This document shows positions 54,801 through 63,845 of a stretch of 64,000 nt of DNA, in pieces. The stretch covers positions 4,898,001 through 4,962,000 of the forward strand of contig NZ_JAFW01000001.1 in NCBI RefSeq assembly GCF_000526335.1, given 5' to 3'. Every line of letters begins with the position of its first letter. The first letter of the stretch is position 1. Both the position numbers and the translations under genes were made by a program. The stretch comes from Arthrobacter sp. 31Y (lineage in GTDB: Bacteria; Actinomycetota; Actinomycetes; Actinomycetales; Micrococcaceae). The notes beneath the pieces were generated by a model. That model was not told the origin of the DNA, did not search any database, and was given only the letters and a program-made list of their open reading frames with translations.

Positions 54801-55745
54801 CTACCTGGCCGGGCTGTGCTTCGCTACGTCGGCCGCGTTGGTGGCCGCGCTCATCAGCACTGCTGCACCGAACATGTGTGCACCAACCAACAGAGCCGGG
54901 ATGCCGTTGTAGTACTGGGTAAAGCCGATGACAGCCTGAAGCAGGGTTACACCCAACAAGAGGTACGCCGCCGTGCGGAACGGTCCGCCAATCTTGTAGC
55001 GCACCACCAAGAACACTGCGAGCAACGTTCCGGCGGTGATGAGGTAAGCAGGGACAGCGTGGATGTGCGAGAAGAGGTCCCAGTCGAGATCGTTGCGGGG
55101 CGCATCTGCATCTCCGGCATGTGGCCCGGCTCCCGTAACAACGACGCCCAACATCACCGAAAGTGCCGAGAAAACTGCAACAGCGAGCATCAAAGGGCGG
55201 GCGACCGAAGGAAGGGACGGCAGGGTGCGGTTCATGAAGCGGCCGGTCCGCCCGTAGGCCCTGTTAACAAGAAGTGTTGCAAACACCACCAAGGCCATGG
55301 AGACAAGGAAGTGCAGGCCTACAACCCAGGGGTTGAGGCCGGACAGCACGGTGATTCCACCGATCACAGCCTGCGCCGGGATGCTGGCAAGCAGTCCCAA
55401 GGCGAGCATGAAGAGGTCTCGGCGCTCCTTGCGAAGGTTCCACAAGTACACCAACATCATGGCGGCAACAGCGGCGAGGGCGAAGGTCAACAGGCGGTTG
55501 CCGAATTCTATGAACCCATGAATGCCCATCTCCGGAGTGTTGACCAACGAGTCGCTGGTGCAGCGCGGCCACGTCGGGCAACCCAGGCCGGAGGCGGTAA
55601 GTCGCACGGCGCCACCTGTCACCACCAAGACTGTCTGCCCAATGAGTGAGAACAATGCCAGGCGGCGTACGGTCTTGTTGACCTCGGTCGGCAGCTTGGA
55701 CGTCAATCGCTGGACGGTTTTCGGTAGGCGCGATGCCGTGCTCAC
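54801..55745 (-). CDS. ctaA: Heme A synthase (COX15/CtaA)
   Basis: A 314-residue membrane protein with eight helices in two similar halves. VTGGAVRLTASGLGCPTWPRC contains the conserved Cys pair and substrate region; the helix His residues are in IHGFIEFGNRLL, VGLHFLVSMAL, DLFSHIHAVPAYL and VGAHMFGAAVL. It oxidises the C8 methyl of heme O to formyl, giving heme A. GTG start, 48 bp after the ABC permease gene on the same strand. Confidence 0.93.
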   Translation of the reverse strand: MSTASRLPKTVQRLTSKLPTEVNKTVRRLALFSLIGQTVLVVTGGAVRLTASGLGCPTWPRCTSDSLVNTPEMGIHGFIEFGNRLLTFALAAVAAMMLVYLWNLRKERRDLFMLALGLLASIPAQAVIGGITVLSGLNPWVVGLHFLVSMALVVFATLLVNRAYGRTGRFMNRTLPSLPSVARPLMLAVAVFSALSVMLGVVVTGAGPHAGDADAPRNDLDWDLFSHIHAVPAYLITAGTLLAVFLVVRYKIGGPFRTAAYLLLGVTLLQAVIGFTQYYNGIPALLVGAHMFGAAVLMSAATNAADVAKHSPAR

Positions 55746-55793
55746 AGTTTTCTCACTTCTCAGTTCTGCGTTGGTGGTTGGTACCTGGATTGG

Positions 55794-56558
55794 TTAGTTC
55801 CACTTGAACCATCGGATGGCCGCGGCGCCGGCCAGAATGGTCCACAGCAGGAGGACTAGAACGGCGGGGAAAGGAACGATGCCCAGCAGGAAGGCGTCCC
55901 TCAGTGCTTGGCCCAAGGCCCCGGAGGGAAGGAAATGGACGATGCCCTGAAGCAAGGAGGGCAATCGATCGGACGGAACAACGATGCCGCCCAAGGCCCC
56001 CAGGAGGATCCATAGCAGGTTGGTGATCGCCAAGGTAGCTTCCGGGCGCACAGTACCGGCCACCAGCAAACCCAAGGCAGTAAAGGCGGCAGCGCCGAGA
56101 ACCAACAGCCCGAGCCCAGGAAGCCATGCCTCCAACCGCGGTTGCCACCCCAGCAGGCCCGCAACTGCGCCCACCACCAGTACCTGAAGAAACAGGACTA
56201 CCAGCACGGCGAGGATCTTGCCCGCGATGAGTCCGCCCCGGCCAAGGGGAGTAGTGGAAAGGAAGCGGAGAACTCCGTATCGGCGATCAAAACCGGTAGC
56301 TATTCCCTGGCCGGTAAAGGCTGTGGACATGGCGCACAGCGCCAGAATCCCAGGTGTGGCGACGTCGACGCGGGATCCGCCGAGACCGTCAAGCAATGGA
56401 GTCACGGTCAAGCCCACGAGTGCCATCAAGGGCAGGACGACAGCGAGGATGAGTTGCTCACCATTGCGCAGCATGGTGATGGTCTCGTAGCGGCCCTGCT
56501 GCATGATCCGGCGCGGCAGCGAAGCTGGTCCGGCGTTGGGGGAAAGAAGCTTGCTCAT
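55794..56558 (-). CDS. ABC-2 type transporter permease
   Basis: A 254-residue protein with about six membrane helices and an ABC-2 pattern (YETITMLRNGEQLILAVVLPLMAL, FDRRYGVLRFLSTTPLGRGGLIAGKIL). It overlaps the ATPase gene by 4 bp (ATGA) and so forms a two-component exporter with it. The same pair sits next to ctaA and sufR in mycobacteria. The exported substrate is not established. Confidence 0.92.
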   Translation of the reverse strand: MSKLLSPNAGPASLPRRIMQQGRYETITMLRNGEQLILAVVLPLMALVGLTVTPLLDGLGGSRVDVATPGILALCAMSTAFTGQGIATGFDRRYGVLRFLSTTPLGRGGLIAGKILAVLVVLFLQVLVVGAVAGLLGWQPRLEAWLPGLGLLVLGAAAFTALGLLVAGTVRPEATLAITNLLWILLGALGGIVVPSDRLPSLLQGIVHFLPSGALGQALRDAFLLGIVPFPAVLVLLLWTILAGAAAIRWFKWN

Positions 56559-57520
56559 CGGAGGTCCCTTCCGGAAATGTCCAGGAACACGTCTTCCAAG
56601 CTACGGGCTTCCAACCGCAGCGAGGCAGGCATGATGTTTCGTTCAGCCCACCACGCCGTCAGTGATGCAAGGTCTTTTGGTGTGATCGCGCCTGTGATGG
56701 AGTAGCTTCCGGAGCGTGTCTCGGTCAGCTGGAGGCCGGGCGTCAGGGCGCCGGCAAAGTCCAGTCCGCCCGGTGCGTCGAAGTAGAGCGTCCTGTCAGT
56801 TATGGCAGAGTCCGCGGCGTGATCATGCTGGAGCAGCTGGGCCACCGTTCCCTCAACCACGTTGTGACCGCCGTCGATGATGTAGACGTAGTCCGCCAGA
56901 CGCTCCGCGTCATCCATCAGGTGGGTTGTCAGGACGATGCCCATCCCGGCGTCCCTGAGTTCGGCAATGAGATCGAAAACCATCTGCCGGGACTGTGGGT
57001 CCAAGCCGGCGCTGGGTTCGTCGAGGAACAGGATTTCAGGATTGCCCACCAGTGCTGCCGCCAGAGCCAGCCGCTGCTTTTGGCCACCGGAAAGACGGCG
57101 CACGCTGGTCCGGCTGAACTGGTTGATTCCCAGCCGTTCCACCAAGGCGTCGACGTTCATTGGCCTTTGGTACATGCCGGCGACGTGCCGCAACAAGGGG
57201 ATGGGACGGGCCGACGGCGGGAGGCCGCCGTCCTGGAGCATCACACCTACGCGCGACCTCAAGTCGGCACCGGCCGTATCCGGGTCTGCGCCAAGCAGGG
57301 AGATACTGCCTCCCGTCCGCTTCTGCAAGCCCTGGGCGCATTCCAGTGTGGTTGTTTTACCCGCACCATTTGCCCCCAGTAATGCAGTCACCTGGCCGCG
57401 TTCGGCCACGAGGGACAGTCCGCTGACCACCCTGAGCATTTTGCCGTCAAGGGAGGCCAGGGGGCCTACATCCTTAACGAGTCCGTCTATGGTGAGGACT
57501 GGGGAATCGGGGGATCGCAC
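56555..57520 (-). CDS. ABC transporter ATP-binding protein
   Basis: A 321-residue ATPase. ALLGANGAGKTTTLECAQGL (Walker A), RRLSGGQKQRLALAAALVGNPEILFLDEPSAGLDP (signature and Walker B) and TTHLMDDAERLADYVYIIDGG (H-loop) are intact. The C-terminal 90 residues are the extension seen in exporter ATPases of the DRA/CcmA type. The GTG start lies 6 nt after TAGAAT. Divergent from sufR. Confidence 0.94.
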   Translation of the reverse strand: MRSPDSPVLTIDGLVKDVGPLASLDGKMLRVVSGLSLVAERGQVTALLGANGAGKTTTLECAQGLQKRTGGSISLLGADPDTAGADLRSRVGVMLQDGGLPPSARPIPLLRHVAGMYQRPMNVDALVERLGINQFSRTSVRRLSGGQKQRLALAAALVGNPEILFLDEPSAGLDPQSRQMVFDLIAELRDAGMGIVLTTHLMDDAERLADYVYIIDGGHNVVEGTVAQLLQHDHAADSAITDRTLYFDAPGGLDFAGALTPGLQLTETRSGSYSITGAITPKDLASLTAWWAERNIMPASLRLEARSLEDVFLDISGRDLR

Positions 57521-57526
57521 CAGAGT

Positions 57527-57532
57527 ATTCTA
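57527..57532 (-). promoter_or_regulatory. -10 element, leaderless geometry (ABC exporter)
   Basis: Minus-strand TAGAAT, 6 nt before the GTG at 57520. Confidence 0.5.
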
Positions 57533-57565
57533 CGGGAAGTAGTACGGTCACAGTTGGCGGCTTGC

Positions 57566-57584
57566 CTAGGTCAGCCTCGCCTTA
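57566..57584. promoter_or_regulatory. Iron-box-like (DtxR/IdeR) element between the ABC exporter and sufR
   Basis: CTAGGTCAGCCTCGCCTTA agrees with the palindromic iron box TTAGGTTAGCCTAACCTAA at 14 of 19 positions. It lies 37 bp before sufR and about 35 bp upstream of the exporter -10. SufR itself is another candidate binder. Confidence 0.4.
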
Positions 57585-57620
57585 CTGGATGCATGAAACA
57601 AATTACGACATGATTGTGTT

Positions 57621-58451
57621 GTGTATTCCATGAGCAGTCCACCATCCATGCCCTCAACACGGCATGCTGCAGCGGCAGAGGCCTTAGGTGCCCCGCCTGC
57701 GCTGCCGGACGCGGATGACCGCACCAGGGACCGGGTCCTGAGCGCCGTTCTTGAGAACGGTCCGGTGAGCGCCGCGGAACTCGGCGATCTCCTCGGCTTC
57801 ACACCGGCTGCAGTCCGCCGCCACCTTGACCACTTGGAGCGCAACGGCGTGATCGAAGTCAAGCGTGTGGCCAAGGCCGGTTCCGGCGCGGGACGTCCTG
57901 CACGCCGCTATGTCCTGAGCTCCCAAGGGCAGTCCACTCTTGGCGATGATTATCTGAATATTGCCAGCTCGGCGCTACACCGCCTCCAGGAACTCGCTGG
58001 CCTGGACGCAGTCCGTGAATATGCGGAGGAACGCTTCTCCGACATGGAAAGGCGCTACGCGCCCGAGGTCGAGGCCGCCGGAGAGGACATTACTGCCCGT
58101 GCCATGGCACTTTCCAAGGCCCTCAGCCGGGATCGTTTCGTTGCTTCAGCCCATTCCATTGAGGCCAAGGCCCCGTTGCCCGCCGCGCTGTCCAGCGTCC
58201 AGCTTTGCCAGGGTCACTGCCCAATTCAGCGGTTGGCTGCGGAGTTCCCGGTGTTTTGCGATACCGAGACCAAGGTTTTCTCCCGTCTGGTAGGCGTCGA
58301 TGTCCGGCGCCTTTCCACGCTCGCGCAGGGCGGACACGTTTGCACCACCCACATACCTACCGGGCGCCCGGCTGCCACGGCATCTCCGGATACCGCAGAG
58401 CAGTCCGGGAGTCCGTACCAGGAATCAAACAACCAGCAAGAAAGGCCGTGA
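57621..58451 (+). CDS. sufR: Fe-S-binding transcriptional regulator SufR
   Basis: A 276-residue winged-helix protein: [45 protein letters not shown] is the DNA-binding part. C-terminal Cys196, Cys200, Cys213 and Cys241 are candidate iron-sulfur ligands (LCQGHCP, VFCDTE, HVCTTH). Such proteins repress the suf operon when their cluster is intact. Start GTG 57621; ATG four codons later is equally possible. Its TGA overlaps the sufB ATG by one base. Confidence 0.92.
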   Translation: MYSMSSPPSMPSTRHAAAAEALGAPPALPDADDRTRDRVLSAVLENGPVSAAELGDLLGFTPAAVRRHLDHLERNGVIEVKRVAKAGSGAGRPARRYVLSSQGQSTLGDDYLNIASSALHRLQELAGLDAVREYAEERFSDMERRYAPEVEAAGEDITARAMALSKALSRDRFVASAHSIEAKAPLPAALSSVQLCQGHCPIQRLAAEFPVFCDTETKVFSRLVGVDVRRLSTLAQGGHVCTTHIPTGRPAATASPDTAEQSGSPYQESNNQQERP

Positions 58452-59914
58452 TGACGGACCAAATAGCAGAGAAAGCGGTAGCCGAAGGCACTGTGATCTC
58501 GGAGATTCTGGAAAAGAATCCCGAACTGCACGGTATCGGAAACTACGAGTACGGCTGGGCCGACAAGAACGACGTAGGCGCAAATGCCCGTCGTGGCCTC
58601 AACGAGGAGGTCGTCCGCGATATCTCCTCGAAGAAGAACGAGCCCCAATGGATGCTCGATCTGCGGCTTAAGGGCCTGAAGTACTTCGACCGCAAGCCCA
58701 TGCCTACCTGGGGTGCAGACCTCTCAGGCATCGACTTCGACAACATCAAATACTTTGTGCGTTCCACTGAGAAGCAGGCTGCAACGTGGGAAGACCTTCC
58801 GGAGGACATCCGGAACACTTACGAAAAGCTGGGCATCCCCGAAGCTGAGCGCAGCCGCCTCGTCTCGGGCGTCGCAGCCCAGTACGAGTCCGAGGTTGTC
58901 TACCACCAGATCCGTGAGGACCTGGAAGCCCAGGGCGTCATCTTCCTGGATACTGACACGGCACTGCGCGAGCACCCGGAGATCTTCCAGGAGTACTTCG
59001 GCACCATCATTCCCGTGGGCGACAACAAGTTCGCTTCATTGAACACGGCTGTATGGTCCGGCGGTTCGTTCGTGTATGTGCCCAAGGGCGTCCACGTGGA
59101 CATCCCGCTGCAGGCTTACTTCCGTATCAACACGGAGAACATGGGCCAGTTCGAGCGCACGTTGATCATTGCCGATGAGGACTCTTACGTTCACTACATC
59201 GAAGGCTGCACGGCTCCGATCTACACCTCGGATTCCCTGCACTCGGCCGTTGTGGAGATCATCGTGAAGAAGGGCGCCCGCGTCCGCTACACCACCATCC
59301 AGAACTGGTCCACTAACGTGTACAACCTGGTCACCAAGCGCGCCATCTGCGAAGAGGGCGCCACCATGGAGTGGATCGATGGCAACATCGGCTCCAAGGT
59401 GACCATGAAGTACCCGGCCGTCTACCTGGTTGGCGAGCACGCCAAGGGTGAGACCTTGTCCATCGCCTTCGCCGGCGAGGGCCAGCACCAGGACACCGGC
59501 TCCAAGATGGTGCACATTGCACCGAACACCAAGAGCTCCATCATTTCCAAGTCCGTGGCCCGCGGCGGCGGCCGTGCCGCTTACCGTGGCTTGGTCCAGG
59601 TACGCGAAGGCGCCAAGCATTCGGCCAACACGGTCCGTTGCGACGCCCTTCTGGTGGACACTATTTCCCGCTCGGACACGTACCCGTACATCGACATCCG
59701 CGAGGACGACGTTGTCATGGGCCACGAGGCCACCGTTTCCCGCGTCAGCGAAGAGCAACTCTTCTATCTGATGTCCCGCGGCATGCCTGAAGACGAGGCC
59801 ATGGCCATGATCGTGCGCGGCTTCATTGAGCCGATCGCCCGTGAACTGCCCATGGAATACGCCCTTGAGCTGAACCGCTTGATTGAACTGCAGATGGAAG
59901 GGTCCGTCGGTTAA
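58451..59914 (+). CDS. sufB: Fe-S cluster assembly protein SufB
   Basis: A 487-residue scaffold subunit. The beta-helix core is recognisable: [77 protein letters not shown]. The region corresponding to the functional Cys and His of E. coli SufB is [10 protein letters not shown] and [19 protein letters not shown]. It forms the SufBCD complex on which clusters are built. The longer open frame upstream overlaps sufR; ATG 58451 fits the family. Confidence 0.97.
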   Translation: MTDQIAEKAVAEGTVISEILEKNPELHGIGNYEYGWADKNDVGANARRGLNEEVVRDISSKKNEPQWMLDLRLKGLKYFDRKPMPTWGADLSGIDFDNIKYFVRSTEKQAATWEDLPEDIRNTYEKLGIPEAERSRLVSGVAAQYESEVVYHQIREDLEAQGVIFLDTDTALREHPEIFQEYFGTIIPVGDNKFASLNTAVWSGGSFVYVPKGVHVDIPLQAYFRINTENMGQFERTLIIADEDSYVHYIEGCTAPIYTSDSLHSAVVEIIVKKGARVRYTTIQNWSTNVYNLVTKRAICEEGATMEWIDGNIGSKVTMKYPAVYLVGEHAKGETLSIAFAGEGQHQDTGSKMVHIAPNTKSSIISKSVARGGGRAAYRGLVQVREGAKHSANTVRCDALLVDTISRSDTYPYIDIREDDVVMGHEATVSRVSEEQLFYLMSRGMPEDEAMAMIVRGFIEPIARELPMEYALELNRLIELQMEGSVG

Positions 59915-59916
59915 CA

Positions 59917-61230
59917 ATGACTGATATCACTACTGAAAAGGCGCGCATCGGCGCGCCCTCGGCCCAGCCGTTTATCAACGGCTTCACCGAGGAAGGCGAG
60001 AACCTTTCGCCCGTCAACACAGGAACGAACACCAGCACGACGTCGGAACAGCCTTCGGCGGGTCCGCTCGGCGGCGCTTCGGCCAAGAGCCACTCACATG
60101 GCGGCGGCGTAGGCATCCCGGACAGCTCCCGTGCTGGCCGTCTCACCTCGTACAGGCTGGCGGACTTCAAGCCGTTGAACGGCCTTGAGGAAGACTGGCG
60201 CTTCACCCCGCTGAAGCGCCTGCGTGGCCTTCACACTGACGTCCTCAACGGCGCAGCCCCGACTGTCAGCGTCACTGCACCGGCCGGCGTCGTTGTTGAA
60301 ACCGTTGGCCGCGATGACCAGCGAATCGGCCAGGCGGCCATCCCGGAGGACCTTGTGTCTGCCAACGCCTGGGAGAACTTCGCCGAGGCCACGGTGGTTA
60401 CCGTACCCGCTGAGTTGCAGGCCGAGAGTGAAGTTTCTGTTCTGATCACCGGCGCCGGCGAGGCACCGTCTGCGCAGCACATCGTGATCGTGGCAGAACG
60501 CTTCTCCAAAGCCGTTGTGGTTCTGGATCACCAGGGCTCCGCAGTTGTCTCCGAGAACGTGGAGATCATTGTTGAAGACGGTGCTGAACTCACCGTTGTC
60601 TCCTTGCAGGAATGGGCAGACAACGCAGTCCACGCGTCATCGCAGCAGGCGAAGATCGGCCGCGATGCCAAGTTCAAGCACATTGTGGTCAGCCTTGGCG
60701 GCGACCTCGTGCGTGTCACGCCGTCCACGCGTTTTACCGCTCCTGGCGCCGACGTCGAGATGTTCGGCCTGTACTTTGCCGACGCCGGTCAGCACCTTGA
60801 GCAGCGCCTGTTCGTTGACCACGCTGTGGCCAACTGCAAGTCGCGCGTTCTTTACAAGGGCGCCCTTCAGGGCCGCAACGCCCACAGCGTGTGGGTCGGC
60901 GACGTCCTGATCCGTAAGGAAGCAGAAGGCACGGATACGTACGAGGCCAACCGCAACCTGGTGCTTACTGACGGTGCCCGCGCAGATTCCGTTCCCAACC
61001 TCGAAATCGAAACCGGTTTGATCGAGGGTGCCGGCCACGCCAGCGCCACCGGACGTTTCGATGACGAGCACCTCTTCTACCTCATGGCCCGTGGCATCCC
61101 CGAGAAGGTTGCCCGCCGTCTGGTGGTCCGAGGCTTCCTGAACGAGATCATCCAGCAGATCAAGGTCCCGGCAATCGAAGATCGCCTGACCGCCGCTGTT
61201 GAGCGCGAACTCGCCGCGACCGACAACTAA
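59917..61230 (+). CDS. sufD: Fe-S cluster assembly protein SufD
   Basis: A 437-residue paralogue of SufB. FKPLNGLEEDWRFTPLKRL is the usual N-terminal segment after a variable leader of about 65 residues rich in Ser/Gly. GRNAHSVWVGDVLIRKEAEGTDTYEANRNLVLTDGARADSVPNLEIETGLIEGAGHASATGRFDDEHLFYLMARG is the conserved end. It binds SufC and SufB and is needed for iron delivery. Two bp after sufB. Confidence 0.96.
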   Translation: MTDITTEKARIGAPSAQPFINGFTEEGENLSPVNTGTNTSTTSEQPSAGPLGGASAKSHSHGGGVGIPDSSRAGRLTSYRLADFKPLNGLEEDWRFTPLKRLRGLHTDVLNGAAPTVSVTAPAGVVVETVGRDDQRIGQAAIPEDLVSANAWENFAEATVVTVPAELQAESEVSVLITGAGEAPSAQHIVIVAERFSKAVVVLDHQGSAVVSENVEIIVEDGAELTVVSLQEWADNAVHASSQQAKIGRDAKFKHIVVSLGGDLVRVTPSTRFTAPGADVEMFGLYFADAGQHLEQRLFVDHAVANCKSRVLYKGALQGRNAHSVWVGDVLIRKEAEGTDTYEANRNLVLTDGARADSVPNLEIETGLIEGAGHASATGRFDDEHLFYLMARGIPEKVARRLVVRGFLNEIIQQIKVPAIEDRLTAAVERELAATDN

Positions 61231-61251
61231 GACAGGCCAGGCAGGACAACA

Positions 61252-61608
61252 ATGAGTGAAGAAACCAAGGGCGAACTGGTATGCAACGCCAATGACATCC
61301 AGGTCAAGCAGGCGCTGCGCGTCCTGATCGATGACTACCCCGTAGCCATTGTTAAGGACTCGATGGGTGATATCCACGCCATCGCCGATACCTGCTCGCA
61401 CGCGGACATCTCGTTGTCCGAGGGCGAGGTTGAAGGCTGCGCGATCGAGTGCTGGGGACATGGTTCCCAGTTCGACCTCCGCAGCGGACAGCCCCTCCAG
61501 CTGCCTGCTTATGACCCCGTCCCGGTTTTCGCCGTCACCATCGACGGGGACGACGTTTACGTGGACGTGACCAACGTTGTGAACGGCGCGTCGGTAGATC
61601 ACTACTGA
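61252..61608 (+). CDS. Rieske-type ferredoxin within the suf operon
   Basis: A 118-residue protein with the Rieske pattern C-x-H ... C-x2-H: Cys48, His50 (DTCSHADISL) and Cys67, His70 (ECWGHGSQF). It carries a [2Fe-2S] cluster in a soluble fold like the ferredoxin components of non-heme iron dioxygenases, but no oxygenase gene is near. Located between sufD and sufC, an arrangement found in several actinobacteria, it may pass electrons during cluster assembly. That is inference. Confidence 0.9.
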   Translation: MSEETKGELVCNANDIQVKQALRVLIDDYPVAIVKDSMGDIHAIADTCSHADISLSEGEVEGCAIECWGHGSQFDLRSGQPLQLPAYDPVPVFAVTIDGDDVYVDVTNVVNGASVDHY

Positions 61609-61651
61609 GCGCCCAGTACCGCCAGACTTACGAACGGAAAGAAAGAAGAGC

Positions 61652-62437
61652 ATGTCAACTCTTGAAATCAAGGACCTGCACGTCAGCATCGAGACGGAGC
61701 AGGGAACCAAGGAGATCCTGAAGGGCGTCAGCCTCACCATCAAGACCGGTGAAACGCACGCCATCATGGGTCCCAACGGCTCCGGCAAGTCCACCCTCGC
61801 CTCCACCATCGCTGGCCACCCGCGCTACACCGTCACCAGCGGCACCATCACGCTGGACGGCGAAGATGTGCTGGAAATGAGCGTCGACGAACGCGCCCGT
61901 GCAGGCGTCTTCCTGGCCATGCAGTACCCGGTGGAAGTTCCCGGCGTCACCATGACCAACTTCCTGCGCACCGCCAAGACCGCAATCGACGGCGAAGCAC
62001 CTGCGCTGCGTACGTGGACCAAGGACGTCAAGGCCGCTATGCAGCAGCTGCGTATCGACGCTGACTTCGCACAGCGCAACGTCAACGAGGGCTTCTCCGG
62101 TGGTGAGAAGAAGCGTGTTGAAATCCTTCAGCTCGAACTCTTCAAGCCGAGGTTCGCCATCCTGGACGAGACCGACTCCGGCCTTGACGTCGATGCTTTG
62201 AAGGTTGTCTCCGAGGGCGTCAACCGCGCCCACGAAGAGGGCAACATGGGCACCTTGCTCATCACTCACTACACGCGCATCCTGCGCTACATCAAGCCTG
62301 ACTTCGTACACGTGTTCGTTGACGGCAAGGTTGTTGAAGAGGGCGGCCCGGAGCTTGCAGACCGTCTTGAGGACGAAGGCTACGACCGCTACGCTCCAGG
62401 CGCCGGCGTTGCCGTTGCTCCTGCAGTGCAGGCCTAG
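61652..62437 (+). CDS. sufC: Fe-S cluster assembly ATPase SufC
   Basis: A 261-residue ABC-type ATPase: HAIMGPNGSGKSTLASTIAGHP (Walker A), NEGFSGGEKKRVEILQLELFKPRFAILDETDSGLDVDAL (signature and Walker B) and LITHYTRILRYIKPDFVHVF. ATP binding drives conformational change of SufBD. AAAGAAAGAAGAG before the ATG acts as the ribosome site. The TAG is followed at once by a -10 for the next gene. Confidence 0.97.
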   Translation: MSTLEIKDLHVSIETEQGTKEILKGVSLTIKTGETHAIMGPNGSGKSTLASTIAGHPRYTVTSGTITLDGEDVLEMSVDERARAGVFLAMQYPVEVPGVTMTNFLRTAKTAIDGEAPALRTWTKDVKAAMQQLRIDADFAQRNVNEGFSGGEKKRVEILQLELFKPRFAILDETDSGLDVDALKVVSEGVNRAHEEGNMGTLLITHYTRILRYIKPDFVHVFVDGKVVEEGGPELADRLEDEGYDRYAPGAGVAVAPAVQA

Positions 62438-62438
62438 T

Positions 62439-62444
62439 TAGGAT
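62439..62444 (+). promoter_or_regulatory. -10 element, leaderless geometry (DUF59 gene)
   Basis: TAGGAT, 6 nt before the ATG at 62451 and immediately after the sufC stop. It could give the last gene separate expression. Confidence 0.4.
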
Positions 62445-62450
62445 CGTTCC

Positions 62451-62783
62451 ATGACCGAAATCAACACGGCGCGAACCAGCCTCGAGGACGTCGAGGAAGC
62501 GCTCAAGGACGTCATTGACCCGGAACTCGGGGTCAACATTGTGGACTTGGGCCTTCTTTACGGACTCAAGTACTCCGACGACGACGGCGCGCTCCTGATC
62601 GACATGACACTGACCACAGCGGCTTGCCCGCTGACGGACGTGCTTGAAGAGCAGGTGGGCAAGTCCCTCGACGGAGTGGTTGATGAGTGGCGCCTGAACT
62701 GGGTATGGATGCCGCCATGGGGTCCCGAGCGGATCACCGATGACGGCAAGGACCAGATGAGGGCCCTCGGCTTCAACATCTGA
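62451..62783 (+). CDS. sufT: Metal-sulfur cluster assembly factor (DUF59 / SufT-MIP18 family)
   Basis: A 110-residue protein: VEEALKDVIDPELGVNIVDLGLLYGL and MTLTTAACPLTDVLEEQV, with the family Cys in the TAACPLTD motif, and RLNWVWMPPWGPERITDDGKDQMRALG. SufT-type proteins help mature or repair [4Fe-4S] enzymes. Last gene of the suf operon here. The sufS (cysteine desulfurase) and sufU genes that precede it in mycobacteria and corynebacteria are missing from this site. Confidence 0.9.
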   Translation: MTEINTARTSLEDVEEALKDVIDPELGVNIVDLGLLYGLKYSDDDGALLIDMTLTTAACPLTDVLEEQVGKSLDGVVDEWRLNWVWMPPWGPERITDDGKDQMRALGFNI

Positions 62784-62810
62784 TCAGTAGCATTGACCCG
62801 CTCAGCGGGA

Positions 62811-62849
62811 AAGGAAGGGTTCCGGGTACAGCACCCGGAACCCTTCCTT
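62811..62849 (+). terminator. Terminator of the suf operon
   Basis: Perfect 17-bp arms (AAGGAAGGGTTCCGGGT at 62811-62827; complement at 62833-62849), 5-nt loop, then TTTT. Confidence 0.9.
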
Positions 62850-62878
62850 TTTTGTAGCGTTTTTTGTAGCGTCTCGCC

Positions 62879-63784
62879 CTAGGGCGCAGCCACGCCGAAG
62901 GTGTCGCATTTGTTGATGTCGCCCGTGGTGTATCCCTGATAGAACCATTTCTGCCGCTGAGCGCTGGAGCCGTGCGTCCATGATTCTGGCGATACCCGTC
63001 CGGTTGCAGCTTGCTGGATCCGGTCATCACCAACGGCGGATGCGGCAGAGAGTGCATCCTGCAGGTCCTGTTCCGTGAGCGGATCGAGGAAGGGCTTGCC
63101 GCTGGCGTCGGTCTGTGTTGTCGCGTGGCGGACCCACAGGCCGGCATAGCAGTCGGCTTGCAGTTCCACGCGGACTGCTCCAGACTCCGGCCCTTGGGGA
63201 TCTTGCTGCGCCTGGTCCAGGCTTCCCAAGATGTTCTGTACGTGGTGACCGAATTCGTGGGCCACTACATACTCCTGGGCCAACGGGCCGCCGGAGGAAC
63301 CAAACCGGGTCACCAGTTCATCGAAAAAGCCGGGGTCGAAATAGGCTTTGACATCTGCCGGGCAGTAGAAGGGTCCTACTGCTGTGGTTGCAGGGCCGCA
63401 GCCGGTATTGGTCGCGGAATCGAAGATCACCGTTCCAGGACGGGAGTACTTCACGTTGTACTGGGCAAGGTAGTCAGGCCAGAAAGCATTGAGGCTGTTC
63501 ACCGTGCCGGTGATCCGGCAGTCCAGCCGTTTGTCTGCGTCGGCTCCGGTCTGGCATTCCTGAACGCCTCCGGCTCCGGCACTGCCACCATCGACGGTGG
63601 GTGGCTGGCCGCCGCCCCCGGTCAGGTCCCCGAGGATGTTGGGATTGATACCGAAGAGTGCCAGCAGCAGCACCACGATGCCGCCGCCAATGCCACCACC
63701 GATCTTGGTGCCGCGGCCCATACCACCGCCACGTCGGTCTTCCACTTGCGAGGGGTCAAGCTGCGCGCCGTCATTGAAACTCAT
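62879..63784 (-). CDS. Neutral zinc metallopeptidase, YpfJ-like
   Basis: A 301-residue membrane-anchored protease. Residues 1-30 are Gly-rich and cytoplasmic, one transmembrane helix spans about residues 33-50, and the rest faces outside. YVVAHEFGHHVQNILGSL gives HExxH (His176, Glu177, His180), with ELQADCYAGLWV probably providing the third ligand. Cys residues (CQTGADADKRLDCRI, CGPATTAVGPFYCP) may form disulfides. Family members are often called YpfJ or KPN_02809 type; the physiological substrate is unknown. -10 TATTCT lies 6 nt upstream. Confidence 0.9.
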   Translation of the reverse strand: MSFNDGAQLDPSQVEDRRGGGMGRGTKIGGGIGGGIVVLLLALFGINPNILGDLTGGGGQPPTVDGGSAGAGGVQECQTGADADKRLDCRITGTVNSLNAFWPDYLAQYNVKYSRPGTVIFDSATNTGCGPATTAVGPFYCPADVKAYFDPGFFDELVTRFGSSGGPLAQEYVVAHEFGHHVQNILGSLDQAQQDPQGPESGAVRVELQADCYAGLWVRHATTQTDASGKPFLDPLTEQDLQDALSAASAVGDDRIQQAATGRVSPESWTHGSSAQRQKWFYQGYTTGDINKCDTFGVAAP

Positions 63785-63790
63785 ACAGTC

Positions 63791-63796
63791 AGAATA
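63791..63796 (-). promoter_or_regulatory. -10 element, leaderless geometry (metallopeptidase)
   Basis: Minus-strand TATTCT, 6 nt before the ATG at 63784. Confidence 0.5.
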
Positions 63797-63832
63797 GACG
63801 TCACTTTTGGTGCCTGGTGCCGGACACTGCCG

Positions 63833-63838
63833 TAAAAT
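63833..63838 (+). promoter_or_regulatory. -10 element, leaderless geometry (AMP-binding gene)
   Basis: TAAAAT, 7 nt before the ATG at 63846. Confidence 0.5.
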
Positions 63839-63845
63839 TGTTTGG

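Noticed and set aside
58205-58450. Longer N-terminus for SufB
   Set aside because: The upstream part overlaps sufR coding sequence and lacks similarity to SufB; ATG 58451 fits the TGATG overlap.
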